DNA of 64,000 nt from Desulfobacula sp. (GTDB taxonomy: Bacteria > Desulfobacterota > Desulfobacteria > Desulfobacterales > Desulfobacteraceae). This document shows positions 52,203 through 61,600 of the stretch, one piece after another. The translations under genes were made by a program, and so were the position numbers. The stretch lies in NCBI GenBank assembly GCA_023701135.1, contig JAMPXP010000001.1, positions 248,001 through 312,000 of the forward strand, in the 5' to 3' direction. The number at the start of each line of letters is the position of its first letter. Within the stretch, counting starts at the first letter, position 1. Below the pieces are notes generated by a model. The model did not search any database and had not been told where the DNA came from. It was given only the letters and a program-made list of their open reading frames with translations.

Positions 52203-53087
52203 TTATTCATTATCCAGGAAAACCTGGGTGCCGATGCCGGAATCGGTGAACAGCTCCAGCAAAACCGCATGGGGAAGCTTCCCATTGATGATATGGGCTT
52301 TTTTCACCCTGTTTTTCAATGTGTCCAGGGCGCATTCCACCTTGGGAATCATCCCGCCCTTAATATCCCCGGCAAGAATCATCTCTTTGATGACCGTGGA
52401 TCCCAGGGAGGAAATGAGTTCCTGATTCTTATCCAGGACCCCATCCACGTCCGTGACCAGGATCAACCGCTCGGCATTCAGGGCTGAAGCAATTTTGGAT
52501 GCCACTACATCGGCATTGATATTATAGGTTTCACCGTTTTTTCCAAACCCGATGGGGGCGATGACGGGGATAAATCCCTGGGAGGTCAGGGTATGGATAA
52601 TATCCGGGTTAATGTTTTCCACGTCCCCCACCATGCCCGGATCAATGATCTCCGGCGGATGGTTTTCATCCGCCTGGTGGTAAATGGTCATCTTGGCGGC
52701 GGTGATCAGCATCCCGTCCTTGCCGGTCAGCCCCACGGCCTTGCCGCCCTGGCGGTTGATCCTTGCCACGATGTCCTTGTTGATTTTGCCGCCGAGCACC
52801 ATCTCCACCACATCCATGGTTTCATCATCGGTATAGCGCATGCCCCGGATAAATCTGGAGGTGATGCCCATGGCGCTTAAAACCTTATTGATCTGGGGGC
52901 CGCCGCCATGAACAATCACCGGGTTCACCCCGATATATTTCAGCAGGATGATGTCGTTGACAAAATCCCTTTTCAGGTCTTCGTCCACCATGGCATGGCC
53001 CCCGTATTTGATCACAAGGGTTTTGCCGGAAAAATTCCGGATATAGGGCAAGGCTTCTATTAAGATGTCTGCCACAGTATTGTTCAT
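52203..53087 (-). CDS. argB: ArgB, N-acetylglutamate kinase
   Basis: A 294-aa amino-acid kinase. [34 protein letters not shown] and DVDGVLDK. The N-terminal extension helix fits the arginine-sensitive hexameric type, so feedback inhibition by arginine is likely. Overlaps hslU by 4 bp. Confidence 0.97.
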   Translation of the reverse strand: MNNTVADILIEALPYIRNFSGKTLVIKYGGHAMVDEDLKRDFVNDIILLKYIGVNPVIVHGGGPQINKVLSAMGITSRFIRGMRYTDDETMDVVEMVLGGKINKDIVARINRQGGKAVGLTGKDGMLITAAKMTIYHQADENHPPEIIDPGMVGDVENINPDIIHTLTSQGFIPVIAPIGFGKNGETYNINADVVASKIASALNAERLILVTDVDGVLDKNQELISSLGSTVIKEMILAGDIKGGMIPKVECALDTLKNRVKKAHIINGKLPHAVLLELFTDSGIGTQVFLDNE

Positions 53088-54457
53088 AAAATAAACCTCG
53101 TTAAATCTTCATTGCCCACAATGTTCGTCAACTGCTTTTCAACAAAAACCGCGTCAATCACAATCTTTTTTTCCTCAATATCCGGGGCATCAAACAAAAT
53201 ATCTTCCAGAAGCTTTTCCATGAGGGTATGAAGCCTCCTGGCGCCGATATTTTCCGTTGATGCATTCACCTCAACGGCCAAGGCGGCTATTTTTTCCACC
53301 GCATCCTCGGTAAACGCAATTTCTATTCCTTCTGTTCTTAGCAAAGCTAGATACTGCAACACAAGTGCATTTTTGGGTTCCGTTAAAATTCTGACAAAAT
53401 CATCGGCGCCCAGAGAGTGCAGTTCGACTCTGATGGGAAACCGTCCCTGGAGTTCCGGTATCAGGTCCGAGGGTTTGGACACATGGAAGGCGCCCGAGGC
53501 AATAAACAGGATGTGATCGGTTTTAACGATGCCGTATTTTGTGGGAACGCTGCTGCCTTCCACAATCGGCAAAAGATCCCTTTGAACCCCTTCCTTTGAC
53601 ACGTCCGGCCCGTGGCTTTTGTCTTTACCGGCAATTTTATCGATCTCATCAATAAAAATGATCCCGGACTGTTCCACCAGGGCAATGGCTTCTGCCTTGA
53701 CCTGGTCCATGTCCACCAGATGGGTCGCTTCTTCCTGGGCCACCAGTTTCAGGGCCTCTTTGATTTTGACCTTTCTGCGCTTGGTATTTTTCGGCATCAG
53801 GTTCCCCAGCATATCCCGGATATTGATGCCCATTTCCTCGATGCCGGCATTTGAAAAAATTTCAACCATGGGTGAGGATTTATCCGCCACTTCAAGATCG
53901 ATCTGCCGGGAATCCAGCTTTCCTTCCTGAAGCATCATCCTTAATTTTTCCCGGGTGGAAGAAGCAGCTTCGGATTCCTTATCTCCTTCTCCGGCTGCAA
54001 TGACATCAACGCTGTTGGATATTGGACGGCTGCCGGACGAAACAGGCGGCAAAAGGATGTCCAGGATTCTTTCTTCGGCGATCCGGGTGGCCTTTTCCCT
54101 TACCGCTTCCTGTTGTCTGGCCTTTAAATGGGTAACGGTCAATTCCACCAGATCCCGGATCATGGATTCCACATCCCGGCCCACATATCCCACTTCCGTA
54201 AATTTGGAAGCCTCCACCTTATAAAAGGGGGAATCCGTCAGATTGGCGAGCCTTCGGGCGATTTCCGTCTTGCCCACGCCTGTCGGTCCGATGAGAATGA
54301 TGTTTTTGGGAGCGATTTCATCCTGGAGGTCCTTATCCACCTGCTGCCGCCGCCATCGGTTCCTGAGGGCAATGGCCACGGATTTTTTGGCGTTTTTCTG
54401 TCCGATAATATATTTGTCCAGTTCTCTGACAATCTCTCCTGGTTTTAAATCTTTCAT
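53084..54457 (-). CDS. hslU: HslU, ATPase subunit of the HslUV protease
   Basis: 457-aa AAA+ unfoldase. Walker [15 protein letters not shown], Walker [13 protein letters not shown], pore motif GYVGRDVES and C-terminal tail ending RFIL for docking to HslV. Overlaps both hslV and argB by 4 bp. Confidence 0.98.
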   Translation of the reverse strand: MKDLKPGEIVRELDKYIIGQKNAKKSVAIALRNRWRRQQVDKDLQDEIAPKNIILIGPTGVGKTEIARRLANLTDSPFYKVEASKFTEVGYVGRDVESMIRDLVELTVTHLKARQQEAVREKATRIAEERILDILLPPVSSGSRPISNSVDVIAAGEGDKESEAASSTREKLRMMLQEGKLDSRQIDLEVADKSSPMVEIFSNAGIEEMGINIRDMLGNLMPKNTKRRKVKIKEALKLVAQEEATHLVDMDQVKAEAIALVEQSGIIFIDEIDKIAGKDKSHGPDVSKEGVQRDLLPIVEGSSVPTKYGIVKTDHILFIASGAFHVSKPSDLIPELQGRFPIRVELHSLGADDFVRILTEPKNALVLQYLALLRTEGIEIAFTEDAVEKIAALAVEVNASTENIGARRLHTLMEKLLEDILFDAPDIEEKKIVIDAVFVEKQLTNIVGNEDLTRFIL

Positions 54458-55035
54458 AGGGTTGGGTTCTCTTTTTTATCCTCTATACTCAGGTTGTTAA
54501 ATTCTTCCACCGTGATGTGATGATTGGTATAAATACACAGATCGGCAGCTATCTTCATGGCTTTCTCCACAATGGTCCTGGGGTCCAGATCCGTATTTTC
54601 AATGAGTGCCACGGCAGCGGACTGGGCCGCCGTGCTTCCCGAACCGATACTGATGACCCCGCCGTCGGGTTCAATCACATCCCCGTTGCCGGACAAAAGA
54701 TACATGATATCCTTGTCCGCCGCAATCATCATGGCTTCCAGCCGTCTCAGGTATTTATCGGTGCGCCATTCCCGTGCAAGTTCCACACAGGCCCGGGTCA
54801 GGCTCCCGTTATACCTTTCAAGTTTTTCCTCAAGTTTTTCAGACAGGGTCAGGGCATCGGCCGTTGCTCCTGCGAATCCGGTAATGATTTTACCATTGTA
54901 GATTCTTCGGACCTTTTTGGCCTTATGCTTGGTAACGATACTGCCCAGGGTGACCTGCCCGTCACCGGCCACAACCACCGAATTCTTGTGCTTTACGGCA
55001 AGAATGGTGGTTCCGTGAAAATTTTCAGTGCTCAT
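54454..55035 (-). CDS. hslV: HslV, peptidase subunit of the HslUV protease
   Basis: A 193-aa proteasome-like threonine peptidase. Mature N-terminal Thr lies in [20 protein letters not shown], after a short propeptide (MSTENFHG), with [12 protein letters not shown]. The propeptide is longer than the single Met of E. coli. Confidence 0.97.
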   Translation of the reverse strand: MSTENFHGTTILAVKHKNSVVVAGDGQVTLGSIVTKHKAKKVRRIYNGKIITGFAGATADALTLSEKLEEKLERYNGSLTRACVELAREWRTDKYLRRLEAMMIAADKDIMYLLSGNGDVIEPDGGVISIGSGSTAAQSAAVALIENTDLDPRTIVEKAMKIAADLCIYTNHHITVEEFNNLSIEDKKENPTL

Positions 55036-55058
55036 GTGTTCAACCTTATTGTTTTATT

Positions 55059-55955
55059 TTATTTCCGGGGATGTGTCTTATCATAGACCTGCATTAATCT
55101 GTCCATGCTCACATGGGTATAGACCTGGGTTGTGGAAAGACTTTGATGCCCCAAAATTTCCTGGATTCCCCGCAAATCCGCACCGGAATCCAGCATATGG
55201 GTGGCAAAGGAATGCCTCAGGGTATGGGGAGAAACCGGCACATTCAGACCGCAGGCGTTCACAATCTGATCCAGAATCCGCCGGATGGACCGGGACCCCA
55301 ATCTTGAAAACCGCTTATTCACAAAAACCGGTATATAATATTCTTTCAAAGACATCCTGTATTCTTTTATGGCATTCAAAGCTCTTTTACCCACCGGCAC
55401 CATCCGTTCCTTTGAACCTTTCCCAAGGACTCTAATCATTTGATTTTGGAAGTCAATGTCATCCATATCCATGCCTTCTATTTCCGAGACCCGCATACCC
55501 GTTGAATAAAATGTTTCAAACATGGCCAGATTCCGCTTGTCAAACCAGGTATCGGTGTTGATGGAATCCAGAAGACAAAACACATCATCAATGCTTAAAA
55601 ATCTGGGAATGGTTTTTTCAAGTTTCGGAAAGGGAATCATATCTGCAGGGTTTGCGGTCAGGCGGTTGGATTTGACCAGGTAATTGAAAAAGGCTTTGAG
55701 AGAAGAGAGCTTTCTGGCAATGGTCCGCTTGGATTTTTTATTTTTTACAAGATAGGCCAGATAGGTTCTGATGGAATGTTTATCAATGGATGCCAATTGT
55801 TTGAGAAACCGTTTTTCAGCATCCTTTTTTTTTGAGATGCCCTCCCCTGCGGTAAACTCGATAAATTCTGAAATATCGATTCTATAGGCCCGGCAGGTAT
55901 GGGGGGAATATCCTTTTTCAGCATTCAGCGTATCAATGAATTCATTCAGACCCAT
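55059..55955 (-). CDS. xerC: XerC-type chromosomal tyrosine recombinase
   Basis: 298 aa. N-terminal core-binding domain, Arg in STGMRVSEIEGMDMDDID, HTLRHSFATHML, LGHQSLSTTQVYTHV with nucleophile Tyr. Lies in a housekeeping operon before hslV, so it is the dimer-resolution recombinase, not a mobile-element integrase. Confidence 0.93.
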   Translation of the reverse strand: MGLNEFIDTLNAEKGYSPHTCRAYRIDISEFIEFTAGEGISKKKDAEKRFLKQLASIDKHSIRTYLAYLVKNKKSKRTIARKLSSLKAFFNYLVKSNRLTANPADMIPFPKLEKTIPRFLSIDDVFCLLDSINTDTWFDKRNLAMFETFYSTGMRVSEIEGMDMDDIDFQNQMIRVLGKGSKERMVPVGKRALNAIKEYRMSLKEYYIPVFVNKRFSRLGSRSIRRILDQIVNACGLNVPVSPHTLRHSFATHMLDSGADLRGIQEILGHQSLSTTQVYTHVSMDRLMQVYDKTHPRK

Positions 55956-56531
55956 TTAAAGCCCTGCATATTTCATGACCAGTTTCATATCTTCCCATAC
56001 CTCGCGTTTGTATTGAGGCTGCTCCACCAGAAGGGAGGGGTGAAAGGTCGGCATGACCCGGATTCCCTCGAATTCATGAAATTTTCCACGCAGTTTCTCC
56101 AGGGAAAATTCAGAGCCCAGGATTACCCTGCCTGCCTCTTCGCCAAGGGTAATGATGACCCGTGGAGAAATTTGCCGGATTTTCTCAGCCACAACCTTTG
56201 GCGCATCGCTGTTGCAGATCAATACCGCACCGGCGGACAATCCCATGGCGGCAATAATCCGGGATAACAATTCTCCGGTTTCCCCTTTGAAGAATGTTGT
56301 CCCGCTGTCTATTATGAAAACAGATGCGTTTTCAGGGCCCTCAAAAAAAAAAGCGGCCTGGGCGGGCAACTCTTTTCCCCAGCCCCGAATAATGGTTTCC
56401 GAAGCTTCGGAAATTTCAGGAAAGGTAATCTTAGATTGTTTCAGGGAACACAGATATGTTGAAAAGCAATTTACAATCCGGATAAAATCCCTCCTGACTG
56501 AACCGGGAGGGGTCGAACTAGGAGACTTCAT
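55956..56531 (-). CDS. Uracil-DNA-glycosylase-like protein, catalytic motifs lost
   Basis: 191 aa. The C-terminal half fits family 4/5 UDG: RVIITLGEEAGRVIL, then KLRGKFHEFEGIRVMPTFHP and LVEQPQYKREVWEDM. The N-terminal half lacks the GEAPG active-site loop (FIIDSGTTFFKGETGE in its place), the NRxP loop and all four Fe-S cysteines. Probably a non-catalytic or altered derivative. 1 bp before xerC and 7 bp after coaBC. Confidence 0.75.
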   Translation of the reverse strand: MKSPSSTPPGSVRRDFIRIVNCFSTYLCSLKQSKITFPEISEASETIIRGWGKELPAQAAFFFEGPENASVFIIDSGTTFFKGETGELLSRIIAAMGLSAGAVLICNSDAPKVVAEKIRQISPRVIITLGEEAGRVILGSEFSLEKLRGKFHEFEGIRVMPTFHPSLLVEQPQYKREVWEDMKLVMKYAGL

Positions 56532-56538
56532 GGCGGTA

Positions 56539-57738
56539 TTATCTCATTTTCTCAAGAATATGGGTAATGAGAAGGTCTGCCACCTGCTCTTTTTTCATGA
56601 GAGGAATATCCGATGATGAACCGTCCCTGAAAATCAATTTGACCTTGTTGGTATCGGCTTTAAACCCGGAATGTTCAGTTCCGACAAGGTTGGCTGCAAT
56701 CATGTCCAGGTTTTTTTTCTTTATTTTTAAAACCGCATTCTTTTCAAGATCTTCCGTCTCTGCGGCAAACCCCACCAGAAACTGGTTTTTGGTTTTCTTT
56801 TCACCGATGAGCCTTAAAATATCCGGGTTTTCAACCAGATTCAGGGTAAGTCCGGTATCACCCTCTTTTTTCTTGATCTTCCCCGCTTTGGGATCAACGG
56901 GCTTATAATCCGCCACAGCCGCCACTTTGATGATAATATCGGCATCAGGCAAATGTTCCATCATTCGGGCAGCCATTTCATCACAGCTTTCCACACTGAT
57001 CCGGGTCACCCCCACAGGCGATTCCAAATGGACCGGCCCTGACACAAGGGTAACCAATGCCCCTCTTTTTTCGGCTGCTTTGGCAATGGCATATCCCATC
57101 TTACCGGAAGAATGATTGCTGATATAGCGGACCGGGTCAATGGCTTCAATTGTCGGGCCGGCAGAAATCAGAACCCGTTTGCCGTTCAGATCCTTCCGGG
57201 TCAGCAGGGCCTCCATCCGGTCCAAGATGAACCAGGGTTCCGGCAGCCGCCCTGCCCCCGTGGTTTTACAGGCCAGGACCCCGCTATCGGGATCAAGGAT
57301 GTGCCAGCCGTCCTTTTCAAGGATGTCCAGATTTCTCTGGACCCGGATATTCTGGTACATATCCGTATTCATGGACGGGCAGACCATGACCGGGCAGGTG
57401 ACGGCCAGCAGGGTGGTGGTCAGGGCATTGTCGGCAAGACCAACCGCAAGCTTAGCAATGGTATTGGCCGTAGCCGGTGCAATCACGGCCAGATCCGCCT
57501 TCTGGGCAAGTTCTATGTGTTTGACGGAAGCATCCGTATCAAAATAAAGATCAGATAACACCTGATTTTCAGACAGGACCTCAAAGGTGGTGATGCCCAC
57601 AAATTTCTTGGCGCTTTCCGTCATGATGACGGTGACATCAGCCCCGGCCTTTTTTAAAAGTCTTAGGAGTTCAACAGCCTTGTATGCGGCTATGCCTCCC
57701 GTAACCCCGAGAAGAATATGTTTGTGCTCAAGCTCCAT
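56539..57738 (-). CDS. coaBC: CoaBC, bifunctional phosphopantothenoylcysteine synthetase/decarboxylase
   Basis: A 399-aa coenzyme A enzyme. The FMN decarboxylase half has LGVTGGIAAYKAVELLRLLK, active His in VKHIELAQ and PSMNTDMY. The synthetase half from about 185 has VLISAGPTIEAIDPVRYISNHSSG and KVAAVADYKP. First gene of the leftward run. Confidence 0.97.
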   Translation of the reverse strand: MELEHKHILLGVTGGIAAYKAVELLRLLKKAGADVTVIMTESAKKFVGITTFEVLSENQVLSDLYFDTDASVKHIELAQKADLAVIAPATANTIAKLAVGLADNALTTTLLAVTCPVMVCPSMNTDMYQNIRVQRNLDILEKDGWHILDPDSGVLACKTTGAGRLPEPWFILDRMEALLTRKDLNGKRVLISAGPTIEAIDPVRYISNHSSGKMGYAIAKAAEKRGALVTLVSGPVHLESPVGVTRISVESCDEMAARMMEHLPDADIIIKVAAVADYKPVDPKAGKIKKKEGDTGLTLNLVENPDILRLIGEKKTKNQFLVGFAAETEDLEKNAVLKIKKKNLDMIAANLVGTEHSGFKADTNKVKLIFRDGSSSDIPLMKKEQVADLLITHILEKMR

Positions 57739-57821
57739 GATGTAATCAGATAAACTTATTTATATGAAATGTCAAATCGGAGCATTACCCAAGAAGAAAA
57801 ATGGCGTCATTATTGAAATAA

Positions 57822-58283
57822 TTATTGACCGGCTTTGATATTAAATTCTTTTATCCGCAATTTATAATCTTCAATCCGCTGGTTCAATTGATTTACCTTT
57901 TGATTATAAGCATCCTGTTTTGAAGGGGTATTGATGGTATCTCTTTCCTTCAACAATTGATCTTTTTCCTTTGTAAGCGCTTCATTTTCCTTATAAAGTG
58001 CCTCTCTTTGGGCATCAAAATCTTCCGGGGCCGGGTCAGTACTCAAAATTTTCGTTTTGCTGGGAGGTTCAGCTTCGATTTTTGTTTCAGAAGCATTTTT
58101 GTTTTGAGCGGAATTGTATCTCCTGGCTGACTCTCTTTGATCCACAGGGATTTTGGATAAATCATCCGTATACACCAAGGCCCCGTTTTTATCTTGATAC
58201 TGATAAAATTGCGCTTCCCCGTTAGGAGCTATCAAGATTGATCCCAAAAAGATTAGACAAAGATATAATAGTTTAGTTTTCAT
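57822..58283 (-). CDS. DUF4124 secreted protein with coiled coil
   Basis: 153 aa. Signal peptide (about 1-24, ending GEA), DUF4124 segment FYQYQDKNGALVYTDDLSKI, then a roughly 80-residue Glu/Lys/Gln coiled coil. Periplasmic; function unknown. Follows the pilus genes on the same strand. Confidence 0.8.
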   Translation of the reverse strand: MKTKLLYLCLIFLGSILIAPNGEAQFYQYQDKNGALVYTDDLSKIPVDQRESARRYNSAQNKNASETKIEAEPPSKTKILSTDPAPEDFDAQREALYKENEALTKEKDQLLKERDTINTPSKQDAYNQKVNQLNQRIEDYKLRIKEFNIKAGQ

Positions 58284-58304
58284 GGGTCCACCTGTTGCAA
58301 TCGA

Positions 58305-58646
58305 TCATTTTTCAACAAAAATTTTGATGATTTGATTCTTCTCATTCAAAAAATAATAGATATACTGGCCTTTATCAAGTTTATGGGAAATCCGACTCCC
58401 ATTAAGATCCATAATTTCAACAGATGAAGAAAGGTCCAGGGAAGAATCATTTAAAATGATTTCCTTTTCATGGACCTCATCGATCACCCCGCTGCCGTTA
58501 TATTCCCCGATATGGACGGATTGTTTATTTCTGATTTCACCCGTTCCCGGAATTTCATTGATTTTATCTAGAACCAGCTCCTCGGCATAAACCGCAAGAG
58601 GATGCATTATTGCCAGAAAAAAAAGACACATGATAAGCTTCTTCAT
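58305..58646 (-). CDS. Secreted pilus-cluster protein of unknown function
   Basis: 113 aa with signal peptide (MKKLIMCLFFLAIMHPLAVYA). The mature part is beta-rich (GSGVIDEVHEKEIILNDSS; GQYIYYFLNEKNQIIKIFV), like small PilY1-linked proteins. The start at 58646 has AGAGG before it; a longer reading into pilY1 lacks a signal at its N-terminus. Confidence 0.7.
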   Translation of the reverse strand: MKKLIMCLFFLAIMHPLAVYAEELVLDKINEIPGTGEIRNKQSVHIGEYNGSGVIDEVHEKEIILNDSSLDLSSSVEIMDLNGSRISHKLDKGQYIYYFLNEKNQIIKIFVEK

Positions 58647-58662
58647 TCTTAAACCTCTTTTA

Positions 58663-61600
58663 TTAATTGTTCCTCCAGTAAAACATCCCTTTAGGCTCAT
58701 TGGTTTCAAAAACCGTTTCAGTGGTCCCGGCAGAACTTGAAAAAATCTTCATTTCCACCGGCTGGTCCGGAAACCTTACAAAGACAGGGCTGTGAAGCAT
58801 TCCGGATTTTCGGATGCCGCTGGGCGCGACAAGGATCGGGTTCCCGCTGCCGTCAACCAGGCCGATATCGATCAAATCCTTGGAATCGATCAATCTATCC
58901 TTGCTAATATCAAATTGGGCCGAAGTGAGCCGGCCGCCGGAGCAGGCATCCACCTCGTGGATGATGGAGTTTCCGCCGCCGGAACAGGGAGAAGTATCGG
59001 GCGTAAACGTGAGATATATCAATTTTCTGTCCCGAACAATGACATCCTTAATAATCCTTTCTCCAGCAATGGGCAGTTTAAAATACCAGCCTGCATTGGC
59101 AGCCGTTGTCTTTGGAGGATAAATCGTCGGATCAGGGTCCGGGTCCTGCCCAACCGTTGCATCACAGGCCACAGTCCAATCCGGTGTATTGTCACTTAAA
59201 ACCCTTAAAAAATCTCCAAGTACGTAGGCACCAAAAATTTCAGTCTGTTCGATCAATTGAACGTCCTGACCCAAATTGGAAAGCTGAGGGGTTCCACCTT
59301 CCGTAAACGCTCCAAGATATTCGGAATCGTCCACATCATCACCGAAATCCCAGATTCCGAAAACATACTGACTGTCCGTGGACGTCCGGTCATCCTCTTC
59401 CAGATATTTTCCCGTTCCGAAAAAAACCATATATCCCTTAGTTTCCTTGTGGCCTGCACAGATCAGGGTATTGTTCTCATAGCCGGAATTGCAATGCTGC
59501 ATAACGTCGGGTTTGGAGGTAATGGGTTTTCCCGGTGCGGAAAACAGCGGAGCAGGGTTGCCGTCGGTATCTTTAAAAGCGACCTCCCAATTGGTCGGGT
59601 CCGCATCTCTGATATCAAATTTCCAGAGATTGCCTTTGAGATCCCCGGCATAGACATAGTCTGCGATGAGATCAAAATTTACATCCACCACGGAAGGGGT
59701 TGAAAGCCCGTTGCAACCGGCCGCCTCGGTATCGATTTTCCTTAGCAGGGTCCCATCGGCATTCAGAATATACAGCACGCTTTTATCGTTTGTGGATCCA
59801 TAACCGTTACCAAAGATAACCACCCATTTTTTCTTGGTCACATCTTCAACTGCGGTTGCATTGGATTTAACAATAATCGGCATACTGTAGGAATACCCCA
59901 TGTCATCGTCTGCAGCAACGGGATATTCCCATTTGACCATGGCTTTGATATCATCCAGGTCTGAATTATAGGTTTTCATATCGGCATTGGTAATATCAAG
60001 GCCGTAATATCCTTTTCCGCCCTTGCCCAGGCCCCCCACTAGCAGGGTGATATTGCCGCCGGCCTCTCCGTCCACATCCACATTTTTTCTGGCAAAGGGT
60101 GTCAGATCGACAAAGAACAAATGTTCATATGCAGATTTATAAAAACTCCGGTTGGGGTCACTGTCATTATGGAAATTATCCAGGATCAGGCTCGGAACGT
60201 AGGCAAACCTTTCTTCACCGGTTAAGGCATTGAAGGCATGGAGCATCCCATCGTTGCCACCGGAATAAATGGTATTTCCGAGCAAAAGCGGTGCGGAGTG
60301 AACAATATCCCCCAGTTTTTTGGTCCGGGATCGAAAGCCTGCAATCTCTTTTCCCTTGATATAATCCACCACATTGGCATCAGAGTTCAACAAAATTTTT
60401 TGTGCGGCGTTCAGTGACGCATAATCAAAGGCAATGCCGCTGTCGGCCACCGGGTCATAGGAGACAATATTCCTGTCTGTCCAGTCGATGAGCTGCAATT
60501 TATCCGATGCATGCCAGAGAATATCGGTTTCGTCTTTTTTTATTTCCCCTGTTACGGCATCAATCGGGTAAGCCGTGACATCACCGATCCATGAACCGGA
60601 AACATAGCTGGCCTGATAAAGAACCGTACCGGTGTTCAGTTCATCCCCATTGACGGACACCGATGCACCGGACGACATTCTGGAAGCGATATTAGAGGTC
60701 ACGTCCACCAGGGCTGTAACAAGCTCCTGGGGATCCGAAGCGCTGAAAAAAAGGCCCCGGCCATTGATGGCCGCATGATAGAGGTCATCGATCTTCTGCC
60801 GGTCACCAGCCCAGGGGTTGGGCCAGGCAGGGGTGCTGCCGTCCAGGAGACAGGAATGGTAATTGCCCGGGGTAAGGGTTCCGGTAACCCCAAAAGATAC
60901 TGTATAGGTCACCATATGCTGATGATTTGCAGGGTCACAGGAATTGGTCGGGACAATATTATCAAGGGAATCTGCAATATCGTTTTTATAATATTTCATC
61001 GCCACATCGGCCAAAGTATTGGAATAGGCATCTGCATAGGGAGACCCGTCAAATGGAGAGGCCGTATCTGCATCCTGGTTACCCACGGAAGGATCGGATC
61101 CGTTCCAGTATCCATCGGTCATGACAACGGCAAAGGATTGCTGGCATCCGCCCCCGTCTTCGGCAGCAGCATAGGGAGAAGAACCAAGACCCCCGGTATC
61201 CCCGTCATCCATGTCAAAATATTTGCCTACGTTGTCAAGGGCCAGCCGTAAGGGGGTATTGCCGCTGGAATCCATGGCATAGAGCATAGACAGGAGGTTG
61301 TTGGTTTCATCGATTTCAACACCCGTCCCACTAGTGGATACAAATTTCACAGCATCGGCACTGGTGGAACTTTGGGTGCTGGACCCATCCCGGGTCACTC
61401 TGACATAGCCGGAGGTGCCAGCGGTGAAATTAAATTCACCCAGCTCAACCCACTGGCTGTAATTGACTTTCTGATTCAGCCTAAAGATAGAATCGCCACT
61501 TGAATGATGCACCGTATACTTGGCATTGGTATCTCGCGTGCTGACATAGGTATACCAGACATAGACCTTATAATTCTCTGTTGCCGGAATGTCCGGTGTC

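Noticed and set aside
55059..55955. Tyrosine recombinase as a second mobile element
   Set aside because: XerC-type, embedded between hslV and the UDG-like gene in a housekeeping operon, with no att repeats nearby.
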